This document shows, in pieces, positions 1 to 10,448 of a DNA stretch of 33,784 nt. The notes under the pieces were generated by a model, which had not been told where the DNA came from, searched no databases, and saw nothing but the letters and a program-made list of their open reading frames with translations. The stretch lies in contig JAVKOQ010000481.1 of NCBI GenBank assembly GCA_031835245.1, forward strand, positions 1 through 33,784, written 5' to 3'. The number at the start of each line of letters is the position of its first letter. Position 1 is the first letter of the stretch. The position numbers and the translations under genes were made by a program. This stretch comes from Balamuthia mandrillaris (lineage: Eukaryota > Discosea > Longamoebia > Balamuthiidae).

Positions 1-956
1 GGCCTCCTCCTCGTCCTTGCCTTCGTACGTAAGTGTCGTTTGGATGCCATAGTGGTCGCTGATGTGGGAGTAGTAGCGCTTATCTTTTACCACGAAAGGA
101 ACCACCACTGTGTGTTTCTTCTCCGCGTTGTCGCAGAATGGTACCTGGATGGAGCTCTCCTCGTCTCCACCCATGAAAAATATGTAATCCAGACGTTGTG
201 GATACTTGTGTTTGAATACCAGGTCCACTGAACTTGGAAACTCCAACCGTGGTGGCCTGTTCCGAGAAGCGTCCCAAAGAGAAACAACGTTAACACAAGA
301 AGGATAGGCGAAGAGAGAAAAAGAACAAGCAAGCAACCTGGTAGGCGGATGTTCTCCTCCATTACATTCCTTCAAGAGGTCCCTCACATGACCAGTAGGA
401 TCCAAAATGGCCACCATCTTCTTGTACTCCTCGCTCTCGATGCTGGTGTTGTCATAGACGTATCCATACTCATCCGCCACTGCCGGGCGAGATATGGCAT
501 CGATGTTGAAGTCGCCGGTGAGAATCCACGGCACGTTCTTCCCGTTCATGTGGCTCTGCGTGTGGATGAAGCGGCGCAGCTCCACCAGCTGATGGTAGCG
601 TATGCTATCGTAGGCGCTGTCAGCAGCGCTGCTGCCTCTGATACCACGACGAGAAGAGCCGGAGGAGGAACCGGAGGAGCTATGCGTGGCCTGAAGGTGA
701 GTGTTGAAGATCAGCAGGTGGGCGTTGCCTATCTTAAGGAGGGCGTAGATGCCTCCCTTGGCGGCGCCTGCGTCCATGTGTGCCCCTTGTTGGAATTGCA
801 TGCTCCCGCTCTCCACGATTGGGAACTTGCTAAGGATTAACAGCCCACTGTCCGTCACCTGTTGATCATATGCGACCAGCAGCACGGAACAGAAGAGAGT
901 GAGAAGAGAAGAAAGAACGAGAGAAGAGGGAGAGGCAGGGAAGCAAAGAGAGAAAG

Positions 957-1000
<44 letters not shown>

Positions 1001-1294
1001 GAGAACCTTGCGCATGGTAACAATGTCCCAGAGACGAGGCTGGGTGCTTCGCACAAAGCTAAAGCCATGCTTGTAGGCTATGCGAATGAGCTCCTTCTGG
1101 CGGCATCCCCAACCCAACAAGAAGGGCGTGGAGAAGACCTCCTGCAGGGCCACCACGTCGTAGTCTGGCAGGCAGCGGACAAACTCCTTCAGGCGAGCGG
1201 TCTTGTAGCGGTGCCCCACCGGGTTCACTCCCTTGGGCAGCAGGTTCAGGTTGTAGGAAAGCACCTTGACCTCCAGCTTGAAGGGGCTCTCCAT
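1..1294 (-). CDS. Neutral sphingomyelinase-like phosphodiesterase (EEP fold), 3' part beyond the window
   Basis: Exons read on the minus strand are 1294-1007, 858-338 and 256-1. All junctions are GT-AG and keep frame. The product belongs to the endonuclease/exonuclease/phosphatase fold, Mg-dependent neutral sphingomyelinase clade, which would cleave sphingomyelin to ceramide and phosphocholine. Visible motifs in order: VLSYNL (N ligand), ALQEVF (metal-binding Glu), DSGLLILS, a DAGAAKGGIYA segment typical of sphingomyelinases, NTHLQA (His), LTGDFNID (Asp/Asn), LDYIFF and a terminal SDHYG with the catalytic Asp-His pair. All expected catalytic residues are present. A Ser/Gly-rich insert sits in the middle of exon 2. 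The start is the ATG at 1294, just ahead of the first beta strand, so there is no signal peptide. The first intron carries a long (CT)n tract on the sense strand. The C-terminus, where membrane segments could lie, is outside the window. Fold assignment is firm; substrate is inferred from the subfamily motif. Confidence 0.85.
958..998. repeat. (GA)n microsatellite
   Basis: Nearly pure GA dinucleotide tract inside the first intron of the sphingomyelinase-like gene. On the sense (minus) strand it reads (CT)n and ends about 100 bp before the 3' splice site. Confidence 0.95.
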
Positions 1295-1653
1295 CTCGGC
1301 AGGCTTTGCCCTCCCTTTCTGAGAGGTTCACCACCACCACCAACACCACCACCAGTTATACTTCTACTGGCTCTGTTCTCATGACGACACGAATATCTTT
1401 CCCGGGACGACACGGTGTGCGACATTAAACCCGACATTAAAAAGGTGGGGCGCACAATGCATACATATCTGCCGGCAAAGGCCCCGCCCCGCCCCCGCCC
1501 CCCCCCTCCTCGCTGTTGTTGTTGTTGTTTTTTAAAAAAAAAAACGTAGCAGGACGGGAAGGGCACGCACGCGCAGCTAAGTCAAGCCAAGCCACCTGCC
1601 GTAGGGCTCTCTTTCTCGCTCTCACTCGCTCTCTTTGCGTTTCATGAAAGGAG
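1295..1653. promoter_or_regulatory. Divergent intergenic region between the sphingomyelinase-like gene and the next gene
   Basis: This 359-bp gap separates two start codons on opposite strands and must hold both promoters. It contains a GC-rich block near 1480-1510, a (GTT)n/poly-A stretch around 1515-1545 and a TCTC-rich stretch around 1610-1635. I see no clear TATA box or conserved motif. Short ORFs here are low complexity and look like noise. Confidence 0.4.
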
Positions 1654-2863
1654 ATGAGCCAAACTTTAGAGTCGCCGGCTTGTTCCGTGGTACCAAAAGT
1701 TCTTTCTTTCTCTTTTCACAAACAGCGCTCATGGCTCATCCATCTCTCCTTGACTTCCGTGGATGATGGAGGGACTAAAATAGAGCTCGCAGAACGACCC
1801 TATCCTGCCTGGCAGTGAAGACGCAGAGGACTCTTCCTTTCAGTTTGAGTTTCAATGGCGGCCGAGCAACGGCGCTTCTTCTGCATATGAACCTGATGTT
1901 GCGATTGCGAGGGAAACCGTGGGACCAACTCGCGGTAGTCACACGACTGCTTCACCCTCGCCTCCACCTTCACCTTCTTTCGTCAAGGCAATTCTGGATG
2001 CACATGTGGTTCAGACGGAACGACAAACCCAACCGAAGGAACCTAGGCAACCGGCATCCGTCAGCTCTACCGCGGCCGCAACGGAAAACGCTTCTCTTCT
2101 GGGCGCTTCTTATACGGAAGACAGTCAGAGCACACAACTGCCTGCGAATGAACGCGAGGAAACTCAGATTGGCTCCTGCTCTTTACAGCTTCCGCCTACC
2201 TCCCAAATACCTTCTCTTCCGGCCTCTCCACTGCCACCACCCTACGAACTGTCCCCTATGCGCCCTAATGATGCAGAAGAGGAGAACCATCAGCAAGAGG
2301 ATGAGGAGGAACAACAGAAAAGGATACTGGAGAAGCAGGTCGCCAACGAAGAGATTGTAGGGACCCAGCAATCGACGGAAGAAGACAAAACACGAAGCAG
2401 GAGCTCTTATATTAAAGAACGAAAGAGCGACCGTTGGCTCTTCCCGCTCAACCAGCTGGGTTTGGATACCCATCGATATGCGATGCTAGGAGGCGCTGAC
2501 CAACCGGTCCTCACCCGCTCGCAACGCAGGAGAAACGACCTCTCCAAACTCTTCTGCGAGGTGAGCGACGTGCTAAGCGAGTTGGGCGTCGCTTCTTCCC
2601 TTCTGGAGAGTGATCCCTGGCTTTGCGACTTTTTGGGCTTTGCGAGAGCAAAGCGTCCGCAATCCTCCTCCCGCAAACGATGCCACAACAGCCATAAGAC
2701 GAACGACCCCGACAGTGGCCACAACAACAACAACAACAACAGAAACAAGAGAAAGAAGACGAGGGAGAAGTCAAAGGAGAACAAAGATATAAAGAAGAGC
2801 AACGGGAGAGGAGGAAAAGGGAACAAGTCTGGAAGAGGAAAGCGCCCAGGAAACAGAAACTGA
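1654..2863 (+). CDS. Hypothetical protein with acidic middle and highly basic tail
   Basis: Not recognised. The best model is a short first exon 1654-1689 (MSQTLESPACSV), a 103-bp GT-AG intron, then exon 1793-2863, giving 368 residues. The intron is inferred because the long downstream frame opens at 1784 without an ATG, and an upstream ATG frame joins it exactly through these sites. An alternative 34-bp intron (1759-1792) also restores frame. Residues about 50-130 are Ser/Pro/Thr-rich. About 135-190 is Glu/Gln-rich and probably coiled. A compact, non-repetitive block lies at about 205-300 (FPLNQLGLDTHRYAML, then SELGVASSLLESDPW). The last 70 residues are poly-Asn followed by Lys/Arg/Gly, resembling a nucleolar or RNA-binding tail. 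It ends convergently with the pyrophosphatase gene, 106 bp apart. Nuclear localisation is an inference from composition only. Confidence 0.6.
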
Positions 2864-2969
2864 ACCACCTAACCACTACAGCCAGCATGAGCACTATCTT
2901 TTGCCAAGTTTTTTTTTTTTTGTTTAAAGAGGAAGCACGCTGCATACTGCAGCCATGCTTTTTTGTTTT

Positions 2970-3351
2970 TTACTTGGGAAGGACGTTATCGCAAGCAATG
3001 GAGTACTTGTCGGTGTGGTTGGGGGTCTTTCCAGAGATGAGGTTCTGCCAGAACTCGCTGTTCTCCTTGATGATGTGAAGGGCGTACTCCCTGTTCTTGG
3101 CCTTGCCCTCAAAGGCGAAGCTGTTCTCGGGCTTGCCGTCAGGCTTCTTGTAGTCCCTGAACCAGACGTAGGTGTCGTGCAAGAGGGAGGGCAGCTCCCT
3201 CTCAATGTCCTCTATGTCGTTGAGCTTGTCGGCCAGCTCGTCGTTCACGTCGATGGCGATGATCTTCCAGTCGGTCTCTCCTTCGTCAATCAAAGCCATC
3301 ACACCTGGTGAGTGACAGAGAAAGAGAGTTGAGAGAGGAAGAGTGTGAAAG

Positions 3352-3388
<37 letters not shown>

Positions 3389-3894
3389 AAGAGGAGAGAA
3401 ATCAAGGGTGAGCAATACTTTTCAATGAGTTGAAGCAGAAAGAAAAAAATACCCAAGACTTTGACTTGCTTGATCTGACCCCTGGTAGCCACAGCGCTGC
3501 CAATCTCACACACATCAAGAGGGTCCTTGTCACCCAAGGCGTCAGTGTCAGGGTGCTTATAGTTGGCGTCCTCCCAGGTCTGGGGGAAGGCACCGTAGTT
3601 CCACATGTAGCCGTCACCGTAGGTGACCTCCCTGAGCTTTCCGTTCTTGACGTCCTGCTTGATGGGGTTCCACGCCTCCTCCTTGCTGATCTCCATCTTG
3701 GCGCGAGTGTTGCGGGGGATCTCCACCACCATGTTGAAAATCTGCTTCTCCTCATCGGCGTAGAGGGGGATGTCGTGGAAGGGGGAGATGCGAGTGCCAT
3801 CCCTCTCAAAGAACATGCGGTAGGAGGTGGTGTTGGCCTCTCCCTCCTCCTTCACGGTGATGTTGCTGGTGTTGCTGGCGATGGAAGCTTGCAT
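2970..3894 (-). CDS. PPA1: Soluble inorganic pyrophosphatase (family I)
   Basis: Two exons, 3894-3453 and 3304-2970, encode 258 residues. The 148-bp GT-AG intron contains a (CT)n tract on the sense strand. The enzyme hydrolyses pyrophosphate to two phosphates, pulling biosynthetic reactions forward in the cytosol. Family I signatures are complete: [15 protein letters not shown] (substrate-binding Lys/Glu), [18 protein letters not shown], then [12 protein letters not shown] with the three metal-binding aspartates. Downstream TDWKIIAID and [15 protein letters not shown] match the eukaryotic enzyme, with the expected Tyr and Lys residues near the C-terminus. The start ATG at 3894 gives a leader of about 20 residues before the first conserved strand, with no convincing targeting peptide, so the protein is probably cytosolic. 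It is slightly shorter than animal PPA1 (about 289 aa) but carries the whole catalytic domain. Confidence 0.97.
3356..3386. repeat. (GA)n microsatellite
   Basis: GA dinucleotide tract inside the pyrophosphatase intron; it reads (CT)n on the transcribed sense strand and lies about 50 bp from the 3' splice site. Confidence 0.9.
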
Positions 3895-4364
3895 CGTGTA
3901 GTGAGTGAGCGAGCGAACGAGTAGCGCGGAGTGAGGGTCTTTTTATTTTTTTCGTTCGTGAGTCTTTCAGCCAAGCCAAACCTGTCCACAGTGAAAACGT
4001 GTTCAGCGAGGGCAGTTGATTGAGGGGTGGAAGAAAGACTCCTCTAGCAACGATGCTGCCTAGAAATTTCGCACCTGATTAATTAAATAATTTGAAAAAA
4101 ATGGTGATAATTAGGGGGAGCACCCATGCCTGGCCACCTATTTGTGCTCTGCCCCTGCGTTACCGTGGGCCAGTAGGGAGGCCACACAGGGAAATCCTCC
4201 CGTCCTTATGTCCGGCCGGCTTTTTGTTTATAATTTTAAAAGTAGTCTTTATTTATTTATTTTTTTTTTCCCCCTCTCAGGCGGGTCCCTTGCGAACTTT
4301 CGGACTACGTGCGTCCCCATCGGCCCACCAACGCCTTAATCGCCAGCACCACCGTACATACACC
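3895..4364. promoter_or_regulatory. Divergent promoter region between pyrophosphatase and the 801-aa gene
   Basis: This 470-bp interval separates two opposite start codons. A pyrimidine-rich run ending in CCCCCTCTCAG at about 4260-4279 looks like a 3' splice site, so the plus-strand gene may have a 5'-UTR intron. The block 4110-4210 is GC-richer than its surroundings but contains no ORF I can support. No TATA box was recognised. Confidence 0.4.
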
Positions 4365-6879
4365 ATGAGCGAGCTGCGGGTGGACACGTCATGCCTGACG
4401 GACCTGCTCTCGGACCTCGGCAACAAGCGGCTGAGCAGGGGCAACCAACGGGCCTTGCAGAGGGTGGCCAAGCTGCAGCAGCAGCAGGAGGAGGAGGAGG
4501 AGGACGGGGACAGGAAGCTCAGAGAGCTCATCCTGCAGCAGGTCTACGACCAGGTGAGAGGCGAATGGGCGCACACGCTGCTCCGTTGCTTGGAGCAGGT
4601 CACCACGGAGGAGCTGGAAGAAGAGCAGGAAGCAGAAGAAAGAGAAAACGAAAAGGAGGAAACAAAAGAGGCCTGCCCTCCTTCTGACCTGCCTCCCGTT
4701 GCTCCCACTCCCCCTCCTCCTGCTCCTTCGCCTTACCTGACGATAATAACCTCTCAGGGGACAACAACCGCATGGGAGGATGACCCAAAAGAAAAGAAGA
4801 AAAAGGAAAGGGCAATGCGAAAGAGCCTCAAGGACAGCGAACGCAAAGAAAAGAAAGAGCGGAAAAAGCTAGAGAAGCAGAGAAAGAAGGAGGAACGCAA
4901 GGAACGCCGCAAGAGCAAGAAGCTGGACTCTTCCCTGGTCCTCAAGGCTTCTCCCTCCGTTGTGCGCAAGAGAGAAGCAGAGCCCTCTCCCATTCCTGTT
5001 GAAAGCACAACGGCCGCCTCAACGCCTTCGTCTGCTTCTGCTCCCTCTGCCTCTTGCTCTTCTGCTTCTTCTTCGAAAACGAGTCCTCGAACGAACGCAT
5101 TGCTGTTGAAGGAAAAGTATGGGAAGTTGCAGACGGAAATGATGGAAGTCATACGTAAGATAATACTGGAGGCCAGAGAAGCCCTCCAAGTGGTTCATCG
5201 CGTAGAAGAGAAGGGGCAGTACGAGGGCATCGTTCTGGAGTGCCAGAACCTTTCTGCTGCCTACAAGAGGCTATGCTCTGCCATCGACACCGTTCTCAAG
5301 TTAAAGACGAACACTTCTTCCACAAACAACACCACAAGTAATGTTGAAGAAGAAGAGCTGCTGGAAGAGGGAACCTTGTCTTCGGCCAGCAGTCGAGCTT
5401 TCACGAGGCTTAGAGGTTGTCGTCGTAAGCTTATCGCTGTGTTGAACGACTTGTTGATGGCAGTTCATCCGGAAGCTGCTGTGATCGATGGCCCGCTGGT
5501 TTTGGCTACTGCCGACCGGTCTTCCTCGCGGCGGCCATCGTTGGATAGCTCTTCCTCTTCTTCTCTTCTTTCGTCTGCAACGGCCTCCACCAGCACTACC
5601 TCTTATAATCCGCGCGGAGAGGCTGCTCCCAAAAGAAAAACGAGCCGTCCTCGCCGGTACTCCGGCTCTCATCTGCATGCCCTGAAAGTAGGCAAAAACT
5701 CAGCCCCTGGATCTTTGACCTCCTTCGAACCGTTGGTGGACTTGCAGCGGCTCAAGGCAACACCAGGCAGCGCTTCCTCCGCACCAGAGCTGCTGCAATT
5801 CCTGTCCGACTCTTCTCCTTCCCCCGCCGAAACCTCTCCCTGTGCTTCTCCCACCCTCTCCCCTCTTATCCCTCGCCATAACTGCAGACAAAGCGTTCAG
5901 ATGGAACGCCTCTCTCTCTCCGCCAACGCTAAATCATTGACCCGCTCCTCTCCAACCTCTCCTACAACACCTACCACTAGTAGCACTAGTGGATCATTAT
6001 CTGATCGACAGCAACAACAGCCGACGCGGTCGCCTGTTCGTGTATCCTCTTCTGCTGCAGGAGGAGGGGCAGTATCACCGCTCATGCGGATTATGGCAGA
6101 AGAAGGGTCACCCCGTCAACGCCCTCGCTCCGTCACTTTTGAAGATCCCACCAAAATCACTCCCCCTGAATCGCCTTCACCAGCGCCACAGCAGCAGCAA
6201 CAACAACCTTCCTCATCTACTGAAATCTCTCCTCCAACGTCTGGTAATGCTGGTCGGCGACAACGCCCTCATAGCGTAGGATATGCCTCGCGACTAGTGG
6301 TAGTGCAGCCACAACAGCAGCAACAACAACAACCAGGTCCTAGTGATAAAGATGGAAGAGATGCGGCAGGGCCTTCCCAATCCTCGAAAAACGATTTGGC
6401 AGAATGTGGAAGATCCGTTCACTCTCTGCTCTTCCAATCCCTTAACCTCTGCAAAAACGCGAACCTCTCCCTCAACGCCCTCTCCGATAGTCCAACGTAC
6501 CTTTCTTTCTCATTTCTTTCTGGTTCCTTCCTTTCTTCTAACTTTCCCTCCTCCTCCTCTCCCTCATTTCTCGTGCCATGCATGCATTGGCTGCAAACTA
6601 AAAAGATTTGATGTGGATGCGTTTCGACAAACGGTGTCAAGTCTTGTAAAGCAAACCAGAGAGGCTACACAATTCATCGCCAACGAGACAACACGAACGC
6701 AAATACTGAAGTTGATGAAAGAGCTGCTGCGTGTCTCGCTCAACTTGATCAGTGCCGTTAACGAGTTTCACAACAAGCGGACCTCCAAACAGGAAACCGT
6801 GGCCAAAGACCTTCGACAGCTCTGGCTCAAGGCCTTCAAAGAGTTTACCGTTGCGTGGCACTCGGCCGTTCTTTCGTAA
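4365..6879 (+). CDS. Hypothetical 801-residue protein with helical blocks and Ser/Pro/Gln-rich linkers
   Basis: Not recognised. Exons 4365-6496 and 6606-6879 are joined by a 109-bp GT-AG intron, phase 2; the ATG at 4365 (MSELRVDTSCL) is the first good start. Residues 1-90 look helical. About 80-110 is Glu-rich and 140-190 is almost entirely Lys/Glu/Arg, a probable long charged helix or nuclear signal. Two folded-looking helical segments follow at about 243-310 (KEKYGKLQTEMMEVIRKI) and 345-370. A 300-residue disordered linker is rich in Ser/Pro/Thr with Gln runs. The C-terminal about 130 residues (from SVHSLLFQSLNL to AFKEFTVAWHSAV) form a clean amphipathic helical block crossing the intron, reminiscent of four-helix bundles in cytoskeletal adaptors. 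That resemblance is only by pattern. The Ser-Pro and Arg-x-x-Ser motifs in the linker suggest a phosphorylated scaffold (inference). Confidence 0.8.
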
Positions 6880-7279
6880 AAAGACTTTTTTTTTCTATTC
6901 CTCCCTCTCCATTTCCTTCGAAGATTAGCGCGCTCTGGTGTTATTATTGGTGCTATAGTATCCTTTCGTGCTCTAGACGCTAATATTGTCCCTAACAGGC
7001 AAAGCCAGCTATTTTTTGTGTCTCGAGATTTGAAGAGCTCCTATTGTCCCAGTTGATGCTATCAAATTGTGAGAACAAAAATTACCAAAAAAACCTTGTA
7101 TTATTATTGTCCCCTGCTAAATTGGCTGGAGGACATGAGCAAAGACATGAGTACAGAAACAAAAATTTCCATAAACAGAGAAACAAGACCGCAAAGAAAG
7201 ATAGCAAGCGGCAGGCAGTACTTTTTCTGTTTGTTAGAGCTAAAGAGAAGGTGCTTAGTTTTAAAAACCTATTTGGTCG
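6880..7279. other. Intergenic stretch before the retroelement remnant
   Basis: A 400-bp AT-rich region between the stop of the 801-aa gene and recognisable integrase sequence. It should contain the host gene's 3' end. The part after about 7040 is A-rich and stays open in the integrase-containing frame but shows no recognisable domain. I see no 5' LTR here. Confidence 0.35.
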
Positions 7280-9076
7280 TAGCTTGTCCGTGCTTGATGC
7301 CTCTCAGCATCCTCCAATTGCTCCGTCAAGAGAACTCGTCCGCTACATCAAGCTGTTCTTGGACAAAACGGCCCCTTCTTCCGTGGAGGAGCAACAGGAG
7401 CTACTCTCTCGCCTCCACCTCGCTGGCCATGAAGGTGCTGCCAATCTCTTCAACAAGGTATGGAACGAAGGTTTCTTCTGGCCTTCCCTTCGGGCTGATT
7501 GCTTTGCTACTACCCGTTCGTGCGATGCCTGTCTTCGTTTCAATGTTGCCAAGCATGGTTTTCATCCTCTGAAAACCATCTCTGCCACTTTTCCCTTTGA
7601 ACACGTTGCCCTGGACCTGTTTGGTCCACTCGCCACCGATGAATCTGGCTTCTGTTATGTTTTGGTGGTCACCGACATTGGAGCATTTGATGCACAAAAC
7701 ACGCATTCTTATGTGCCACCAGGTTCACCCTTCTCCGCCCCTTGGTTAACAGGACAGCGGCTGCTACCGCCAGTGCCTTCTACGGGGTCATATGCGATTT
7801 TGGCTTTCCCAAGATTGTACAGTCTGACAACGGCTCTGAGTTCGTCAACGAAACCATGGCTAATATCAAAGCTATTTCTGGCTTTGACCATAGATTTATT
7901 GCCGCCTATCATCCGCGAGCCAATGGTGCTGCTGAGGCCCATGTCAAGCTTGCTAAGTCTGCCCTTATGAAGCTGGTCTCTTCTGATTGGAGCCACTGGT
8001 CCACCTTCCTTCCGGCTGCCCAATTCGCGATCAATCAAAGGCTGACTTCCAGGCATAAATCGACGCCTTTTGAGCTCTTTCTTGGACGCCCTGTCAACCT
8101 TCCAAGTGACTATTCCAACGTGGAATCCGATCCCATTCCAGAGGCTGACCGCCTTGCACAGATTGCCAAGTTGCATTCTGTTGTCTGGCCTGCTGCTTCT
8201 GATGCTACCGACCTCTACAACCAGATCGTGTCTGTAGCGCATGACTCTTCTGTTTCCTTGGTGGAATTCAAGCCAGGTGACACCGTTATGCTTCGTCATT
8301 CTGCCGCCACCTCCAAGATGGATCCGAAGTATCTCGGCCCTTTCTCCATCAAACGCAGAACCAAGAGTGGTGCCTACATACTAGTGGACGTTACTGGCAA
8401 CGAGTTGGAAGATCGTATCCCTCCTTCTCTTCTCAAGCTAGTTCCCCCTCTTCCCTCTGGTTCCTCGATACCTCTATCCTCTATTCCAGTTCTTCCTGAT
8501 AAGACCGATATGGAATCTCAAGCCAACCCCGATGGATCTGACGATGTTAATTCTGAGTCCGATGATGATGATGACGACTCCTCCAAGTCCTACGAAGTTA
8601 GCAAGGTGCTGGACCATCGTGGACCCGCCAATCGCCGGGAATACATGGTCAGATGGAAAGGTTATTCTCCCAAGTACGACCTCTGGATTCCAGTGAAGAA
8701 CTTTGATGACCTTCGACCTGTCAACACCTATTGGAAGAAGCTTCGTTCGAAAAAGGGGTGATGTTGGAAAACTCCAACATAGTAGCTCTTCTTTCTGCCG
8801 AGTTCTCCTTCTGCCGTCGACCTGAGGAAACCTCTCATCTTTCCCTTCTCCTTTTTTTGATGTTTCCTTTTTTCTTCTTCCCCTTTTATGCTGATATTTC
8901 TTTTTCTTCTTTTATGGTTCTTTCTTTCAGTTTAAATACTGCTTCTTCTACTTTCTTTCTTTCTTCTCTCGGGACAACTTACAACAAAATACTCTACTTG
9001 TATTCTTTTAGTAAATTAAGTTCGGGTCTCGTACTTACTTTGTCTCCGCTATCATTCCCGTTCTTATTTTACAACA
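7280..9076 (+). mobile_element. Ty3/gypsy chromovirus remnant: integrase, chromodomain and one LTR (fossil)
   Basis: The fossil keeps the back end of a Ty3/gypsy (Metaviridae) pol region. In order it has an integrase zinc-binding segment with HLAGHEG and CDAC-type ligands (about 7400-7540), the integrase core (about 7590-8100, with the SDNGSEF motif), a GPY/F-like module (about 8260-8400) and a C-terminal chromodomain (about 8600-8710, MVRWKGY). A purine-rich tract just ahead of 8762 would be the plus-strand primer, and a candidate 3' LTR follows. No capsid, protease, reverse transcriptase or RNase H sequence is seen in the window, and no 5' LTR was found. The copy is therefore broken: it is 5'-truncated and has at least one further break. 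Coding similarity is still easy to read, so it is probably not very old, but a single LTR gives no divergence date. Chromodomain integrases are known to steer insertion towards heterochromatin. Confidence 0.9.
8762..9076 (+). repeat. Candidate 3' LTR of the chromovirus remnant
   Basis: The segment starts with TGTTG directly after a purine-rich tract and ends with CAACA, the expected terminal inverted repeat of an LTR. Its first 18 bp form a small palindrome (TGTTGGA, 4-bp loop, TCCAACA). A TTTAAATAC TATA-like box lies near 8935. An alternative 3' boundary ending in CAACA is near 8988, but that would leave very little sequence after the TATA-like box. No second LTR copy is present for comparison. 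Confidence 0.6.
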
Positions 9077-9108
9077 AGCTAGCTAACTCGTGTCTGATCA
9101 GTAGTTGC

Positions 9109-10045
9109 ATGGCTGACAACGTTTCCTCCTCAAAGAAACTACGAGAAAGAAAGTATCGCAGCCAAAGGCTTGACCCTGTAATGAGCGGGGCAGAAAGAAC
9201 ACGAAAGTTCAGGGAACAACAAAAGAAACAAGTTCTCTGTCGATTCATTCCTACAACCCCAAAACACAGAGAATTAGCCGCAAAGGCGTTTGAAGACCAG
9301 CTGGCCACTTTCTCTCGAAACGGCTATCGATGACTGAAGGAGGATCATGGCGGCTATGCAGTAGTCCTCCTTATCCATGCAGTTAGAAAGGAGCTATGTG
9401 AGGGCTGTTCGAAGGACATAGAAGAGCTAGCAGGACAGTTGCCAAAACAGTCTAAAAAAAAAGACTAACTGTGATGAACAGGTAACTGTTCGTCTTGGTT
9501 GGTGGTCTCGTTACCATAAAAGCATTGCTGAAGTCAAAGGCACAAGTCATCCACTCTCCAAAAAGTGGCTAAGAAAACATAAGCCAATATTTGAGAAGGT
9601 GGCCTTTCATTTGAAGCAGCAGTTTCCGGAGCTGTTTGGGAGGTACATGGAGGTAAACATTGAAAAATTTTTCCAACGGAATCTGTTTGCTCCATTTGGT
9701 AATTGATTTTTTTTTTAATTGTATCAAAACATTTTTTTGTTTATTTACCTCTTGTATTCCTTGTACAGCAACAATAGTTATAAATGTGAACTTCTGTGTT
9801 AGTGCTCATTTAGACAAAAATGACTATAGGGGCGGAGTAACAGGATCCTTGTTCTTGGTACCTTTACTGATGGTGGTGCTCTTGTGTTACCAGAACTAAA
9901 CATTAGAATAGAAGCAAAACCTGGAGATTTAATCTTTTTTAATGGCTATGATATAAAGCATAAAGTGGAGCCTTATTTTGGTGGAACAAGATACTCCATT
10001 GTATTTTTTTGTCATCACGATATGCTCAGTTTTGTATTGCAGTGA
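9109..10045 (+). pseudogene. Decayed TET/JBP-like 2-oxoglutarate/Fe(II) dioxygenase
   Basis: The region encodes the double-stranded beta-helix core of a TET/JBP-type dioxygenase, a family that oxidises 5-methylpyrimidines in nucleic acid. Visible elements: an N-terminal basic stretch (MADNVSSSKKLRERKYRS, from 9109), a helical WWSRYHKS segment (about 9500) and a candidate intron from about 9700 to the AG at 9768. The proximal metal motif His-x-Asp lies at 9807-9815 (VSAHLDKND). Then follow GGALVLPEL, PGDLIFFNGYDIKH with the distal His at 9959-9961, and TRYSIVFF with the 2-oxoglutarate-binding Arg at 9989-9991. The triad and Arg are all retained. The frame is not continuous: there are stops in the N-terminal half and a frame change after the His-x-Asp motif that no good intron explains, so I call it a pseudogene. 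The order and spacing match fungal-type TET/JBP domains better than AlkB. It lies just past the chromovirus LTR and before transposon-like ORFs. Confidence 0.6.
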
Positions 10046-10448
10046 ATTAATTAATATTATAAAAGACATCGGTTCAACTCCAAGCAAAGCAACTTTTATT
10101 TTTTCATTTTGAATCATTTTTTTGGGTAACAAAGATCAGGTCAAAGAGATGATCTATGGCCTATCATTTGGTTTTATCTGGGGTGGAGATTTTCCTTATA
10201 TTTGTCGACAAAAATCCCTTGCTCCTGAGGGCATTTGTTGCAAGTGATTGAAATTCATTGGATGAAAAGTTTTGCTTTATGAATTTTGATTTGTTATAAA
10301 AGTCCGAAATATTCGGAGTTTAAAAATGGCGCCATTGTTATCACGGTTATATTCCATATTAAGATTGGATGTCCTTTGAAAAAATAAGCACAGTCGTTTT
10401 TGATATTTTTTTCAGCAAAAAAGAAAGCACAGCACTGGCTCACACATA
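10046..10448. other. AT-rich gap between oxygenase remnant and zinc-binding ORF
   Basis: Roughly 400 bp of AT-rich sequence with poly-T runs and no ORF or repeat that I can support. A GGCGCC site occurs near 10328. It may contain transposon untranslated sequence or a terminus, but no terminal repeat was recognised. Confidence 0.3.

Noticed and set aside
349-840. 163-codon plus-strand ORF
   Set aside because: Shadow of the second exon of the sphingomyelinase-like gene, whose minus-strand reading has clear catalytic motifs.
2407-2945. Antisense ORFs rich in Leu/Phe/Ser opposite the basic-tailed gene
   Set aside because: Composition is that of a reversed Lys/Asn/Glu-rich coding region; no domain or start context supports them.
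4092-4364. In-frame N-terminal extension of the 801-aa protein
   Set aside because: No ATG begins it, and it contains a pyrimidine tract with AG that looks like a 5'-UTR splice site.
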